Shown: positions 53,917-64,000, counted from the first letter of the stretch. The stretch is 64,000 bases of DNA from Thalassoglobus polymorphus (GCF_007744255.1 NZ_CP036267.1:5344001-5408000); one strand, 5' to 3'. Numbers and translations: made by a program. The notes: generated by a model not told the origin, from the sequence alone.

Positions 53917-56784
53917 ATGTCCAAGCCGGTCGTGCTGCCAGATCCTGCTAAGCTGCCGAAAAAGAAAATCGTCAGGACCATCACCCCGCGCATGCGGAAA
54001 GTCCTCGTATTAGTATTTGCATTAGTCGCACTCTTGGTTGCGAATGCTTTATACCTTTCTGCAATTACAGCTTTGGAATGGTTCAGCGGGAAGACGTATC
54101 AGGATTACTTTTATCAGTTTATGTTCCTGGGTCATCTGGTTCTGGGGCTGATTCTTATTCTCCCATTCCTGGCCTTTGGGATCTCACACTTACGACTGGC
54201 ACGTAAACGACGAAATCGCAGGGCTGTCAAAATTGGCTATGCACTGTTTGCGATGTCAATCGCCGTTCTTGTTTCAGGCATCTTACTGACTCGTGCGGGC
54301 GGTTTTGATTTAAAGCAACCAATTGTGCGTTCTGCCGTCTACTGGATGCACGTCATCTGCCCGTTACTGGCAATCTGGTTGTATTGGCTGCACCGTCTGG
54401 CAGGGCCCCGGATCAAATGGAGAATCGGCGTTGGTTATTTGGGATTCGTGGGAATGATTGTCGGAGTCATGGTTTGGGGACAATTCCAAGACCCGCGAAA
54501 CTGGTTCGCTCAAGGTCCGGAATCGGGCACGAAATACTTTGAACCTTCTCTTGCGCGGACTGCCAGTGGAAACTTTATCCCTGCTGAAGCGTTGATGAAC
54601 GACGAATACTGCAAGCGATGCCATGCCGACGTTCATGCTGGCTGGGAAAAATCGGTCCATCGCTTCAGTTCATTCAACAACCCGCCGTACCTTGCCAGTG
54701 TTCATGAAACCCGACAGGTCGCCCTTGCCCGAGACGGGAATGTGCAGGCGGCTCGCTGGTGTGCTGGCTGCCATGATCCCGTCCCATTTTTCAGCGGAGC
54801 GTTTGATGATCCGAACTTTGACATGGTGGACCACCCGACAGCTCACTCAGGAATTACATGCACATCTTGCCATGCCATCACCAATGTGAACAGCACACGA
54901 GGAAATGCAGACTACACCATCGAGGAGCCGCAACATTACCCGTTCGCCTATAGCGACAATGAACTTCTTCAGTGGGTCAACAACCAGCTGATCAAAGCGA
55001 AACCTTCATTCCACAAGAAGACCTTCCTGAAACCGTTTCATAAGTCTGCCGAATTTTGTTCAACCTGCCACAAGGTCCATTTGCCTTACGAGCTAAACCA
55101 TTACAAAGCGTTTCTGCGTGGACAAAACCACTACGACAACTACCTGCTCAGCGGAGTTTCGGGACACGGGGCGCGGAGTTTCTACTATCCCCCCAAAGCA
55201 GAGGTCAACTGCAACGGCTGTCACATGCCACTGAAACCCTCGAATGATTTCGGGGCCAAGTTCTTTGCTGGTGCGAAAGAACTCAGTATTCATGACCACC
55301 TGTTTCCCTCTGCGAACACTGGAATCGCGTGGTTGCTCGATCACCCTGACACAATCAAAGCCCATCAAGAGTTCCTGCACGGGACAATGCGCGTCGACCT
55401 GTTTGGCGTCCGCGAAGATGGTGAGATCGATGGAAAACTGATCGCTCCACTGAGTCCAAGTGTCCCGGAACTTCAACCTGGAAAGACTTATCTATTCGAG
55501 ACAGTCATTCGGACACTTAAGTTAGGACACCTGTTTACGCAAGGAACTGCAGACTCGAACGAGGTCTGGCTGGAAGTCACAGTCACTTCCGACGGAAAGG
55601 TCATCGGAAAAAGTGGCGGGATCGATCCGGAGAAGCAAAACGAAGTCGACCCATGGAGCCACTTCGTGAACGTCTTCATGCTCGACAAAGATGGAAACCG
55701 CATCAACCGGCGGAACCCTCAAGACATCGTCACACCACTTTATAACCACCAGATTCCACCCGGTGCGGGACAAACGGTTCACTACTCATTCGAAGTCCCG
55801 GAGAACCTTTCAGCCCCTCTCGAAGTCGAAGTCAAATTGCAGTACCGCAAATTTGATCAGGAATATATGGAAATTGTTGACAAAGCGACTCAAAAGCTCG
55901 GCCTCCCGATTCGTGGGAGCCAACCTGGCGAAGCATACGTCAACAACCTGCCAGTCACGACGCTCGCCGTTGATCGCATCACATTTCCGATTGAAGGAAT
56001 CGACGCTGAAATTTCCAATGACGCGGACGAGTTTCCTCTCTGGCAACGCTGGAACGATTACGGCATCGGTCTGTTCTTGAAAGGAAAAGGAGAGCTGCGG
56101 CAGGCAGCGGACGCCTTTACCGAAGTTGAAAAACTGAACCGCTGGGACGGTCCAATGAATCTGGCTCGCGTGCTGGAGCGTGAAGGTCGACTCGATGAAG
56201 CAGTCGCAGCTTTACAACGAGCTGCTGAATTCAGCGAAGAAGATGCCTACCCACGCTGGACCTGGGCCTGGCTGAGTGGAGTGATTAACCGGCAGCAAGA
56301 TCGGCTTCCGGAAGCAATCCAAAACCTGCGCAGCGTCCTCACCGATCAAACACCCGAAATGCAAAAACGGGGATTCGACTTCAGCCTGGACTACGAAGTG
56401 ATCAACTTACTGGGGCAAGCACTCTTTGACCTCGGACGCAAACGTGCTCGTCAGGGACGTGAAGAAGAAGCTGAAAAACTTTGGGAAGAAGCAATCGCTG
56501 AATTTGAAAAGACACTCCAGATCGATTCAGAGAATCTCACCGCCCACTACAACCTGCAGCACTTGTACACGGAAATCGGAAACAAAGATCAGGCAGCTCA
56601 TCACGGTAAGCTGCACGAAATGTTCAAGCCAGACGACAACGCGAAAGGTCGAGCGGTCCGTCTTGCCCGAGAAAAGTATCCCGCAGCCAACCACGCAGCC
56701 GAAGCGGTCGTGATTTACGACTTACTCCCGCCCGGTGTCGATCGAGAGCGCAAGAACGCCTCAACGGAAAGCCAAAATGACTGA
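53917..56784 (+). CDS. Membrane multiheme cytochrome c with TPR tail
   Basis: 955 residues. The N-terminal about 200 residues hold five or so membrane helices (VLVLVFALVALLVANALYL, LGHLVLGLILILPFLAFG, LFAMSIAVLVSGILLT, WMHVICPLLAIWLYWL, YLGFVGMIVGVMVWG), similar to a cytochrome b-type or quinol-interaction module. Five CxxCH heme sites follow: residues 232, 282, 315, 381 and 432. A beta domain (about 480-670) and a TPR array (about 700-920, WNDYGIGLFLKGKGELRQAA) end it. It probably passes electrons from membrane quinol to periplasmic partners. The combination of membrane module, five hemes and TPRs in one chain is unusual. Confidence 0.85.
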   Translation: MSKPVVLPDPAKLPKKKIVRTITPRMRKVLVLVFALVALLVANALYLSAITALEWFSGKTYQDYFYQFMFLGHLVLGLILILPFLAFGISHLRLARKRRNRRAVKIGYALFAMSIAVLVSGILLTRAGGFDLKQPIVRSAVYWMHVICPLLAIWLYWLHRLAGPRIKWRIGVGYLGFVGMIVGVMVWGQFQDPRNWFAQGPESGTKYFEPSLARTASGNFIPAEALMNDEYCKRCHADVHAGWEKSVHRFSSFNNPPYLASVHETRQVALARDGNVQAARWCAGCHDPVPFFSGAFDDPNFDMVDHPTAHSGITCTSCHAITNVNSTRGNADYTIEEPQHYPFAYSDNELLQWVNNQLIKAKPSFHKKTFLKPFHKSAEFCSTCHKVHLPYELNHYKAFLRGQNHYDNYLLSGVSGHGARSFYYPPKAEVNCNGCHMPLKPSNDFGAKFFAGAKELSIHDHLFPSANTGIAWLLDHPDTIKAHQEFLHGTMRVDLFGVREDGEIDGKLIAPLSPSVPELQPGKTYLFETVIRTLKLGHLFTQGTADSNEVWLEVTVTSDGKVIGKSGGIDPEKQNEVDPWSHFVNVFMLDKDGNRINRRNPQDIVTPLYNHQIPPGAGQTVHYSFEVPENLSAPLEVEVKLQYRKFDQEYMEIVDKATQKLGLPIRGSQPGEAYVNNLPVTTLAVDRITFPIEGIDAEISNDADEFPLWQRWNDYGIGLFLKGKGELRQAADAFTEVEKLNRWDGPMNLARVLEREGRLDEAVAALQRAAEFSEEDAYPRWTWAWLSGVINRQQDRLPEAIQNLRSVLTDQTPEMQKRGFDFSLDYEVINLLGQALFDLGRKRARQGREEEAEKLWEEAIAEFEKTLQIDSENLTAHYNLQHLYTEIGNKDQAAHHGKLHEMFKPDDNAKGRAVRLAREKYPAANHAAEAVVIYDLLPPGVDRERKNASTESQND

Positions 56785-56796
56785 TCTCCGTTATCC

Positions 56797-56886
56797 TGTT
56801 TTTCGAATTGGTCTTCGAAGCCTGCTTCGTGAAAAGCAGCACTTTTGCTCGTGAAGCATTGTTTTTCACGGGCACTTGGGAGAGCA
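56797..56886 (+). repeat. TAGAGCA-family intergenic repeat, copy 10
   Basis: TTTCGAATTGGTCTTCG, then GCCTGCTTCGTGAAAAGCAG, TTTTTCACGGGCAC and GAGAGCAA. It lies between the convergent cytochrome and mutS genes. Confidence 0.68.
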
Positions 56887-56902
56887 AAGTCCGATTTCAG
56901 GA

Positions 56903-59575
56903 TCAGTCTATCTTTCCCTTCATACGGTGCAGTTCCTGAAGGGCTGCCAGCGGAGTCATTTCGTCGAGATTGAGACCTTTGAGTTCGCCAAGGACCGGAT
57001 GAGGTTCGATGTCGAAGAGCCTGAGTTGCCGGGAGTTCTTCTTGGGGCGTTTCGGAATCGTTGGTTTTCCGTGGTCGTCCTGATGATCCGTTTCCAGAGT
57101 TTCCAGAATGACCCCGGCGCGGCTGATCACCTCTCGTGGGACACCTGCCAAACGGGCGACGTGGATTCCGTAGCTTTGATCCGCTGAGCCGGGGACGATT
57201 TTGTGCAGGAAGATGACATCTCCATCCTGCTCATGGACGGACACGTTCCAGTTACAAACGTTCTTGAGTGTTTTGGGGAGTTGTGTCAGTTCGTGATAGT
57301 GGGTGGCAAACAGCGTGCGGCACTTGGTGTGGTCATGAAGATATTCAGTAATCGCCCAAGCCAGCGAGATTCCATCGTAAGTGCTGGTTCCCCGGCCAAT
57401 TTCATCGAGAATCACAAGACTACGATTGGTCGCGGTGTTCAGGATACGTGCTGTTTCGGTCATCTCAACCATGAATGTCGACTGACCTTTACCGAGTTCA
57501 TCACTCGCTCCGACGCGTGCGAAAACTCGATCTGCGATTCCAATCGTGGCGGACGACGCTGGAATGAATGACCCCATCTGAGCGAGGATCGTTAACAACG
57601 CGGCCTGACGGATATAGGTACTTTTCCCAGCCATGTTCGGACCGGTAATCATTGCAATTAAATCAGAGGAAGCTTCTGAATCTTCATCAGACGAAGTCCC
57701 AAGAATGACGTCGTTTGGAATGAACTCGCCCGAAGGCTGCAACTTGTCGAGCACGGGATGCCGACCATCAATGATGTTCAGACAAGGATCGTCGGAAATC
57801 ACAGGACGGCAGTACCGATGGTTGAGTGCGACAGTTGCCAAATTTGCCAGCACATCAATTTCAGCAATAATCTCGGCTGTTTGTTGCAAACGTTTACATT
57901 CACCTGCCACACGCTCACGCAACGCCTGAAACAGTTCCGCCTCAAGAGCTTTTGACTGGTCTTCTGCACGCAGAACTTTCTCTTCATACTCCTTAAGTTC
58001 CGGAGTGATGTATCGTTCCTGATTCTTGAGTGTCTGCTTGCGGATGTAATCATCGGGGACTTTGTCGAAGTGAACAGCCGTCACTTCCAGGTAATACCCG
58101 AAGACTTTATTGAAACCGACTTTCAGCGAAGTGATGCCAGTCCGCTCAATTTCTTCAGCTTGATACTTCGCAATCCATTCTTTCCCACCACGGGCTAAAT
58201 CTCGGAGTTCGTCCAGTTGCGAGTTGAAACCAGCCCGGATCATCCCGCCATCCGACGTGGTGATCGGAAGTTCATCGGCAAGTGATGATTCGATATCCGC
58301 CCGCACTTCAGAACACAAATCGAGACGAGCTTCCAGCGTCTTCAGAAGATCAGATGAGCGCTCAGCCATTTTCGCTTTGAGTTTCGGCAACAACGCCAGT
58401 GTCCGCCCAAGTGCCCCCAAATCGCGAGGAGAGATCCGCAGCGTCGCAACCCGAGAAGAAAGTCGTTGCAGGTCGTAAGCATCCTTGAGCTGTTCTCGTA
58501 AGTCCCGGGAAAGCTTACTGTTCTCTTTGAGCTCTTCGACGGCGTCGAGTCGTCTTTCAATCGCCTGCCGGTCTGTCAGCGGATTGGAAAGCCAGTCCAT
58601 CAACAGGCGAGCCCCCATCGGAGTTGCTGTCTCATCGAGAATACTGATCAGCGAACCGTCACGTTTGTTTTCTCGTTGGGTGCGAGTTAACTCAAGACTG
58701 CGACGGGTCGTTTCATCAATGAGCAAATTGGTTCCATGACGATACGGCTCCAGCTTGGTAATGTGTCCCAGCGACGACTTTTGTGTCTCTTGCACATATT
58801 CGAGCAAGGCTCCGGCTGCGGTAATGCCTGCGGAGTCTTCATCACCTAAATCGAAACCTTCGAGCGTTTTTGTCTCAAAGTGATTGAGTAAATTTTCACG
58901 GGCCTGATTGGCAGCAAAAGTCCATGGCGGTCGCTGAGTGAGAACCGTCCCATTCATCTCGGAGAGCTGTCGGAAAACTGGCTGGTCTTTCGCTGTCTCT
59001 GGTAACAAACATTCAGCAGGGGCGATGCGGGCAATTTCGTCCGCGAAAGGGGAGGAGCTTCCGAGTTGAGCGGGCAACTCATCTGAAGAGTGCGAGAGCT
59101 CCATGCACTGGAAACGCCCTGTTGAGAGTTCCAGCCAAGAGAGCCCGATTGAGTCTTTCGTCGGACAAACCGCTGCCAGATAATTGTTCTCTTTCGGGTT
59201 GAGAAGAGCATCGTCGGTGAGAGTTCCGGGCGTGATGATTTGCGTCACTTCCCGGCGAACCATTCCCTTGGAAGTCTTTGGATCTTCGACTTGATCACAA
59301 ATTGAAACTTTGTGCCCGGCTGAAATCAGCTTTTGCAGGTATCCTTCAAGAGAGTGATACGGGAACCCCGCCATCGGAACCGGATTAGGAGAGTTTTTGT
59401 CACGGCTGGTGAGAGTGAGCCCCAAAATCTTCGCAGCGACTTCGGCATCATCGTGAAAGAGTTCGTAAAAGTCCCCCATCCGAAACAGCAAGATTGTCCC
59501 GGGCGTCTCGGCTTTGACTTCCATGTACCGCTGCATCATGGGAGTCAGCTTGGTCTCTTTCTTTTTCTTTGCCAT
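56903..59575 (-). CDS. mutS: DNA mismatch repair protein MutS
   Basis: MutS binds mismatched DNA and starts repair. The 890-residue protein has the mismatch-binding N-terminus with the Phe-x-Glu clamp ([10 protein letters not shown]), the connector and lever regions, and a C-terminal ATPase. Walker A is [13 protein letters not shown] and Walker B is [16 protein letters not shown], followed by [12 protein letters not shown]. The length fits full-length bacterial MutS1 with a short tail. ATG 59575 has no clear ribosome site. It follows proS on the same strand by 93 bases with a hairpin between. Confidence 0.97.
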   Translation of the reverse strand: MAKKKKETKLTPMMQRYMEVKAETPGTILLFRMGDFYELFHDDAEVAAKILGLTLTSRDKNSPNPVPMAGFPYHSLEGYLQKLISAGHKVSICDQVEDPKTSKGMVRREVTQIITPGTLTDDALLNPKENNYLAAVCPTKDSIGLSWLELSTGRFQCMELSHSSDELPAQLGSSSPFADEIARIAPAECLLPETAKDQPVFRQLSEMNGTVLTQRPPWTFAANQARENLLNHFETKTLEGFDLGDEDSAGITAAGALLEYVQETQKSSLGHITKLEPYRHGTNLLIDETTRRSLELTRTQRENKRDGSLISILDETATPMGARLLMDWLSNPLTDRQAIERRLDAVEELKENSKLSRDLREQLKDAYDLQRLSSRVATLRISPRDLGALGRTLALLPKLKAKMAERSSDLLKTLEARLDLCSEVRADIESSLADELPITTSDGGMIRAGFNSQLDELRDLARGGKEWIAKYQAEEIERTGITSLKVGFNKVFGYYLEVTAVHFDKVPDDYIRKQTLKNQERYITPELKEYEEKVLRAEDQSKALEAELFQALRERVAGECKRLQQTAEIIAEIDVLANLATVALNHRYCRPVISDDPCLNIIDGRHPVLDKLQPSGEFIPNDVILGTSSDEDSEASSDLIAMITGPNMAGKSTYIRQAALLTILAQMGSFIPASSATIGIADRVFARVGASDELGKGQSTFMVEMTETARILNTATNRSLVILDEIGRGTSTYDGISLAWAITEYLHDHTKCRTLFATHYHELTQLPKTLKNVCNWNVSVHEQDGDVIFLHKIVPGSADQSYGIHVARLAGVPREVISRAGVILETLETDHQDDHGKPTIPKRPKKNSRQLRLFDIEPHPVLGELKGLNLDEMTPLAALQELHRMKGKID

Positions 59576-59627
59576 GGAAAAATTCAGCGTCGTTGAAAAT
59601 GATGTTTTATCGAATGAAAGATCATTG

Positions 59628-59658
59628 TTTCGCCGGGTACTTCAAGCACCCGGCGAAA
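59628..59658 (-). terminator. Hairpin between proS and mutS
   Basis: TTTCGCCGGGT pairs exactly with ACCCGGCGAAA around nine bases. Lacking a T-run on the minus strand, it may pause or protect RNA rather than terminate fully. Confidence 0.5.
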
Positions 59659-59668
59659 GAGAACGAGC

Positions 59669-61399
59669 TTACATTCGGTTCTTCTCTTCTCGAACCAGTT
59701 CCGCAACGTGGTTCGTGACATCAGCCAGCGGAATTCGCTCAGCGTCGCCACCCTTCCGCCACTTCACTTCCGCGATACCGTCCTTGAGCCCCTTGCCGCC
59801 AACGACGACTCTCAGTGGAATCCCAACCAGGTCGGCATCCTTGAACTTGAAGCCCGGTCGGGCCTCGCGGTCATCCATCAAGACGTCAACACCGGCAGCG
59901 AGCAATCCTTCATAGATGCTGTTTGCGTGTTTCATCACGTCATCATCTTTGACGTTCAGCGGAATCAGCTCAACCTCGTAAGGAGCGACCGTCATTGGCC
60001 AGATGAGACCGTTTTCGTCATGACACGTTTCAGCAAGACCAGCGATGATGCGGTTCACGCCGATCCCGTAACAACCCATGATTAGCGGATGTCGTTTCTC
60101 TTTTTCGTCCAGATACTCTGCTTCCAGCGCCGAACTGTATTTTGTCCCCAGTTTGAAAACGTGTCCGACTTCGATTCCGTGGACGAAACTGAGCGTCCCT
60201 TCGCAGCGAGGACACGGATCGCCATTTTCCGCATCTCGCAGATCGAAAGTTTCCTGAACTTCAAAATCTCGCCCTGGATTGACACCCGTTAAGTGCTTGT
60301 CGACCTCGTTCGCTCCGGTGACTCCGTCGACAATTGCTGCCACATCGTGATCGACGATGAACGCACACTTTAATGAAGTTGGGCCAGCAAACCCGACTGG
60401 AGCTCCCGTCACATTCTTAATGGTCTCTTCGTCGGCCATTTCGAGTTCTGTGACATTCAAAGCACGACGAATTTTACCTTCGTTGGCCTCATGATCTCCA
60501 CGGAGCAAAACTCCCACAGGTTTTTCGTCAGCGAGAAAGATCAACGTCTTGATCATCTGACTGGTTTCAATTTTCAGGAATTCCGCAACCGCTTCGATGC
60601 TGCCCATGCCGGGCGTCTCGACAGTTGCAACTTCTGTTGTCGAGGACTTCCCAGCGAGTTCTGGCTGCTTGCGACCGGTATCGGCACGTTCCAGATTGGC
60701 GGCATATCCGCACGACTCGCAACGGACGATGCTGTCTTCACCATTCTCTGCAGGAATCATAAATTCATGAGACGCATCTCCTCCGATGGGACCGCTCTCG
60801 GCTTCAACAGGAATATATTCCAGACCACAGCGAGCGTAGATCCGGCAATAAGCGTCGTACATTTTCTGATACGACTCGTCGAGTTGCTCAACGCTGGTCC
60901 CGAAGCTGTAAGCGTCTTTCATGAGAAATTCGCTCGTTCGCAAAACGCCGAATCGTGGACGCTCTTCGTTCCGGAATTTCGTTTGAATTTGATAAACAGT
61001 AATCGGAAGTTGCCGATAGCTGTTGATCAATTTGGACATGAGATCAGTCACGACTTCTTCGTGAGTCGGCCCGAGTGCCATGTGCAGTTCGTGCTCACGC
61101 CTTCTGATCGGGAAGTTGATCAGGACGTTTCCGAAAGCTTCTTTACGACCTGTTCGTTCGAACAGGTCGATTGGCTGTAATGCTGGCATGAAGAGTTCGA
61201 CCGCACCAGCTTTGTCCATTTCCTGGCGGATAATGTCAGCAGCCTTCCGGATGGAGCGATATCCGAGCGGTAAATAGGTGTACGCCCCCGCCATCAGTTG
61301 ACGAATCAGCCCGGCCCGGAGCATGAGTTGGTGACTCGGGACTTCCGCATCCGAGGGAACTTCTTTCATGGTCGGGATTAACGTTTGAGACCAGCGCAC
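59669..61399 (-). CDS. proS: Prolyl-tRNA synthetase
   Basis: ProS charges tRNA-Pro. 576 residues from GTG 61399: AGGAG stands six bases before it, and the protein then begins [13 protein letters not shown], as expected; a TTG at 61420 would add seven residues. Class II motif 1 is [21 protein letters not shown] region, motif 2 is [18 protein letters not shown], and motif 3 is [17 protein letters not shown] bacterial-type editing insertion lies at about residues 220-400 ([30 protein letters not shown]). A C-terminal anticodon-binding domain ends the chain. Confidence 0.97.
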   Translation of the reverse strand: MRWSQTLIPTMKEVPSDAEVPSHQLMLRAGLIRQLMAGAYTYLPLGYRSIRKAADIIRQEMDKAGAVELFMPALQPIDLFERTGRKEAFGNVLINFPIRRREHELHMALGPTHEEVVTDLMSKLINSYRQLPITVYQIQTKFRNEERPRFGVLRTSEFLMKDAYSFGTSVEQLDESYQKMYDAYCRIYARCGLEYIPVEAESGPIGGDASHEFMIPAENGEDSIVRCESCGYAANLERADTGRKQPELAGKSSTTEVATVETPGMGSIEAVAEFLKIETSQMIKTLIFLADEKPVGVLLRGDHEANEGKIRRALNVTELEMADEETIKNVTGAPVGFAGPTSLKCAFIVDHDVAAIVDGVTGANEVDKHLTGVNPGRDFEVQETFDLRDAENGDPCPRCEGTLSFVHGIEVGHVFKLGTKYSSALEAEYLDEKEKRHPLIMGCYGIGVNRIIAGLAETCHDENGLIWPMTVAPYEVELIPLNVKDDDVMKHANSIYEGLLAAGVDVLMDDREARPGFKFKDADLVGIPLRVVVGGKGLKDGIAEVKWRKGGDAERIPLADVTNHVAELVREEKNRM

Positions 61400-61939
61400 A
61401 CTTCGCTCCTGCAACGACAATTATTTCGATTCAACAGCACCTTTTTGGGGGTGAAGTGGCATCATCACGACATTTGGCGTCGCTGTCGAGTGTTCCACAG
61501 CCTAGTTAAATTCATTCCAAAAAAATCTTGCCATTCTCCCCCCAACTTTTCCATAAGGAGCATTCGATAATTAGTTGATCTGCTCTGGCTTGGCTCTCCC
61601 GATCTCACCACGTCCAGTGGAATTCCGCTTAAAGCATCGAGTGAGGAAACACTCTCTCCGGCCCTCAATGAGCGAGAGGCCTTGAATCGCCAAGCGGCAA
61701 ATTGTGAGGCTGTACTTCTCCCGACCGAAGAGGTTACGATCCATCCATCATTGTCATTTTGTTCCACACGTTGATACTTTGAAAATGTGCCTCCGAAGTC
61801 GGCATACAATCTGAGTATTTACGTTGCTGAGTAGAACCAGTCCGAAAACCTCTGGAATAGCCGCCTGCCTCAACGTTTGAGAGAGCAATATCAGGTTTCA
61901 GGACCAACTCTAATTATTCTCCACTTGAAGAAAGTCCTC
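61400..61939. other. Intergenic region with 83-bp repeat copy E
   Basis: A 540-base gap between divergent proS and esterase genes. A minus-strand frame at 61465-61809 (114 codons, TTG start) has tolerable codon use but no recognised motif, so it is left uncalled. The repeat occupies 61831-61913. Confidence 0.4.
61831..61913 (-). repeat. 83-bp TTAGAAC repeat, copy E (inverted)
   Basis: Exactly 83 bases: GTAGAACCAGTCCGAAAACC at the left, CAACGTTTGAGAGAGC in the centre, and GGACCAACTCTAA at the right. It lies 26 bases before the esterase ATG. Confidence 0.86.
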
Positions 61940-64000
61940 ATGTCCCAATCACAGCAAACTCCCCCACCTTCAATTCCCACCGATTTCACCCGTCGCGACG
62001 CCCTCACCAGTTTGGCGACCATTGCAGCTGCCGGGCCGATGGCGTTCTGGTCCGCACCGTCGGTCGCTGTCGCCCAAAGAGAATATACTCCCCTGAATCG
62101 CTATCCGCGGATGGTCCACGAGCACTTCGTCCGACAGGTTCGGATAGCGGGCCAAGTCAGCAAGCAGCGGATTGCGAAACTCAAAACAAAAGAAGACGCA
62201 GAGCGTCACGTCAAGGAAACTCAGGAAAGAATTCGTGAATCCTTTGGCCCAGAACCGGAACGAACCCCGCTCAACCCACGAATCACAGGTACCGTCGAAC
62301 GAGACGGCTATCGTATCGAGAACATTATCTTCGAGAGCCGCCCCGGATTTCCTGTGACGGCAAACATCTATGTTCCCACAAACAAATCGGGACCGTTTCC
62401 GGGAGTTGTAGGGACATGCGGGCATTCCTCGAACGGAAAGGCTGCCGGGTCGTATCAATCATTCGCCCAGGGACTCGCGAAACTCGGATACATTTGCCTG
62501 ATTTACGATCCGATCGGACAAGGGGAACGACTCCAGTATCCGAACGAGAAATTGAAATCGAAAATCGGAGTTGGAGTTCAAGAACACCTCCACGCAGGCA
62601 ACCAGCAATTTCTTGTCGGCGAATTCCTCGGCTCATGGCGAGCCTGGGACGGAATTCGTGCTCTTGATTACCTGCTGACGCGTGACGATATCGACAAGAC
62701 TCAAGTCGGTGTGACAGGGAATTCCGGCGGAGGAACCATGACGACATGGTTGTCCGGCGTGGAAGATCGCTGGTCGATGACAGCCCCGAGTTGTTTCGTA
62801 ACCACTTTCCTACGAAATATGGAGAACGAACTCCCTGCAGATACCGAACAGTGCCCGCCGAAGGCACTCGCTCTCGGACTAGACCATTGTGATTTCATCG
62901 CAGCAATGGCTCCCAAACCGGCCATTATCCTGGCCAAGGAGCAAGACTTCTTCGATGTTCGTGGATCTGAGGAAGCCTACTCGCGTTTGAAGCACCTCTA
63001 CAAATTATTGGGAGCCGAAGACAATCTTGCTCTGTTCTACGGTCCCACGCCACATGGGTACTCGCAAGAAAACCGGGAGGCGATGTACAGCTGGTTCAAC
63101 CGCGCGACCGGAATGACTCCCGATCAACCAGGCGACAAGGCGAAGTTTGATGGCGTGTTGCGAACCGCTGCCGATTTGGCCTTCACAGCGGAACCGGAGA
63201 TCACGCTCGAAAAAGACGAAACTCTCTGGTGTACACCGAAGGGACAGGTTTCCACTCTCGAAGGGACACGTACCATCTTCGACTTCACGCGTGACACCTC
63301 TCAGGAGCTAGCAGCGAAGCGAAAATCTCATTCGGGCGATGCTCTAAAAGTGGCGGTCCGAGATGTCTTGAAGTTGCCGAAGCAACCCAAAAGCACGCCT
63401 GACTTCCAAATTTACCGAGCAATCGGCTCACGCGGATACCCAAAGAAATCCGCAACGGCATACGCTGTGAATACCGAGCCCGGCATTCAGGCCATCGTCT
63501 ACCGCTTGCTGGACCAACGGCTTTCCTCGCGACCGCCACAAGGTGGCAAACGAGCAACGCTGTATGTCTCCCACCTCTCCAGCGACGCTGAACTTCGTAA
63601 TGAAGAGTTGATCCAGGAAATGATCAAAGCGGAACCAGATGTCCCGTTCTTCACCTGTGACGTTCGCGGAATCGGTGAGTCGATGCCGGACACCTGCAGC
63701 CCGAATTCATTCCACAGCAGTTATGGGAACGACTACTTCTACTCCATTCACAGCATCATGCTGGATCGTCCGTATGTCGGCCAGAAAACGCTCGATGTTT
63801 TGCGGGTTCTTGACTGGATGAAAAGTTTCGGTCACACAGAAGTCCACATTGTCGGTAACGGCTGGGGTGGGCTTCCTGCAACCTTTGCAGCTGTCCTCTC
63901 CGATCAGGTCAATCAGGTCACACTCAAGCACGCTTTAACCTCGTATACCGACCTCGCTGAAACCGAACACTACGAATGGCCGCTCTCGACGCTGCTTCCA
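61940..64000 (+). CDS. Twin-arginine-exported two-domain alpha/beta hydrolase (acetylxylan-esterase-like), partial
   Basis: Open from ATG 61940 to the window edge (687 codons, no stop). A twin-arginine signal (FTRRDALTSLATIAAAGPM) leads to a first alpha/beta hydrolase domain with nucleophile S262 in GNSGGGTM. YDPIGQGERLQYP precedes it, as in the acetylxylan esterase/dienelactone group. From about residue 470 a second related domain has YVSHLSSDAELR and HIVGNGWGGLPATFAA. There the nucleophile position reads N-G-W, so this half is probably not catalytic. The likely role is ester removal from plant or algal polysaccharide in the periplasm. Confidence 0.88.
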   Translation, partial: MSQSQQTPPPSIPTDFTRRDALTSLATIAAAGPMAFWSAPSVAVAQREYTPLNRYPRMVHEHFVRQVRIAGQVSKQRIAKLKTKEDAERHVKETQERIRESFGPEPERTPLNPRITGTVERDGYRIENIIFESRPGFPVTANIYVPTNKSGPFPGVVGTCGHSSNGKAAGSYQSFAQGLAKLGYICLIYDPIGQGERLQYPNEKLKSKIGVGVQEHLHAGNQQFLVGEFLGSWRAWDGIRALDYLLTRDDIDKTQVGVTGNSGGGTMTTWLSGVEDRWSMTAPSCFVTTFLRNMENELPADTEQCPPKALALGLDHCDFIAAMAPKPAIILAKEQDFFDVRGSEEAYSRLKHLYKLLGAEDNLALFYGPTPHGYSQENREAMYSWFNRATGMTPDQPGDKAKFDGVLRTAADLAFTAEPEITLEKDETLWCTPKGQVSTLEGTRTIFDFTRDTSQELAAKRKSHSGDALKVAVRDVLKLPKQPKSTPDFQIYRAIGSRGYPKKSATAYAVNTEPGIQAIVYRLLDQRLSSRPPQGGKRATLYVSHLSSDAELRNEELIQEMIKAEPDVPFFTCDVRGIGESMPDTCSPNSFHSSYGNDYFYSIHSIMLDRPYVGQKTLDVLRVLDWMKSFGHTEVHIVGNGWGGLPATFAAVLSDQVNQVTLKHALTSYTDLAETEHYEWPLSTLLP

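Noticed and set aside
61465-61809. 114-codon minus-strand frame upstream of proS
   Set aside because: Codon use is tolerable, but the start is TTG without a ribosome site and no motif is seen; not enough to call.

Overview
The window reads as chromosomal DNA of a planctomycete (phylum Planctomycetota, probably order Planctomycetales). Diagnostic genes are a DUF1559 prepilin-like protein, two sulfatases, a PVC-type membrane-bound dehydrogenase fused to HEAT repeats and cytochrome c, a twin-arginine-exported two-domain esterase, an HTTM protein, a large PQQ-propeller protein, a 5-heme/TPR cytochrome, a BlaI/M56 pair and an ECF-like sigma factor. Base composition is moderate, operons are short, and many genes start with TTG or GTG or lack a clear Shine-Dalgarno sequence. 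No tRNA, rRNA, CRISPR array, phage or complete insertion sequence was recognised.

Layout. 1-4.4 kb: tail of an unknown gene, scpB, an SGNH-like protein, a lipoprotein and a frameshifted cupin. 4.8-9 kb: MFS transporter, M20 peptidase, folP. 9.2-14 kb: PVC dehydrogenase/cytochrome, zinc-ribbon membrane protein, Gfo/Idh/MocA oxidoreductase. 14.5-17.1 kb: three secreted low-complexity proteins, two with in-frame 15-bp pentapeptide repeats. 17.5-20.7 kb: ubiX-like gene, DUF1559 protein, methyltransferase. 20.8-23 kb: nrfHA nitrite ammonification operon. 23.2-31.3 kb: purEK, an SDR, a DsbD-like protein, a three-domain ThiE protein and a redoxin. 31.3-37.9 kb: LamG/DUF1080-like protein, hflX, a YkgJ cysteine-cluster protein, a STAS protein, and an HTTM protein with its small partner. 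38-42 kb: two divergent sulfatases. 42.6-47.7 kb: sigma factor, blaI-M56 pair, FHA protein and response regulator. 48-64 kb: PQQ giant protein, csrA, multiheme/TPR cytochrome, mutS, proS, and the start of the esterase that runs off the right edge.

Functional links. nrfHA gives quinol-driven nitrite reduction to ammonium, and the DsbD-like protein could supply periplasmic reductant for cytochrome and disulfide maturation. Sulfatases, the PVC dehydrogenase, the esterase, the Gfo/Idh/MocA enzyme and the MFS carrier fit degradation of complex, often sulfated, polysaccharides. The remaining genes are mostly housekeeping (scpB, folP, purEK, thiE, hflX, mutS, proS).

The most unusual signal is outside the genes: two families of short dispersed intergenic elements. 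One has five copies, four of exactly 83 bp, with TTAGAAC...GTTCTAA ends. The other has about ten copies of roughly 100 bp with TAGAGCAnTTnCAAT-type inverted ends. The outer TAG of the second family, or of a related 17-bp palindrome, is the stop codon of several genes.
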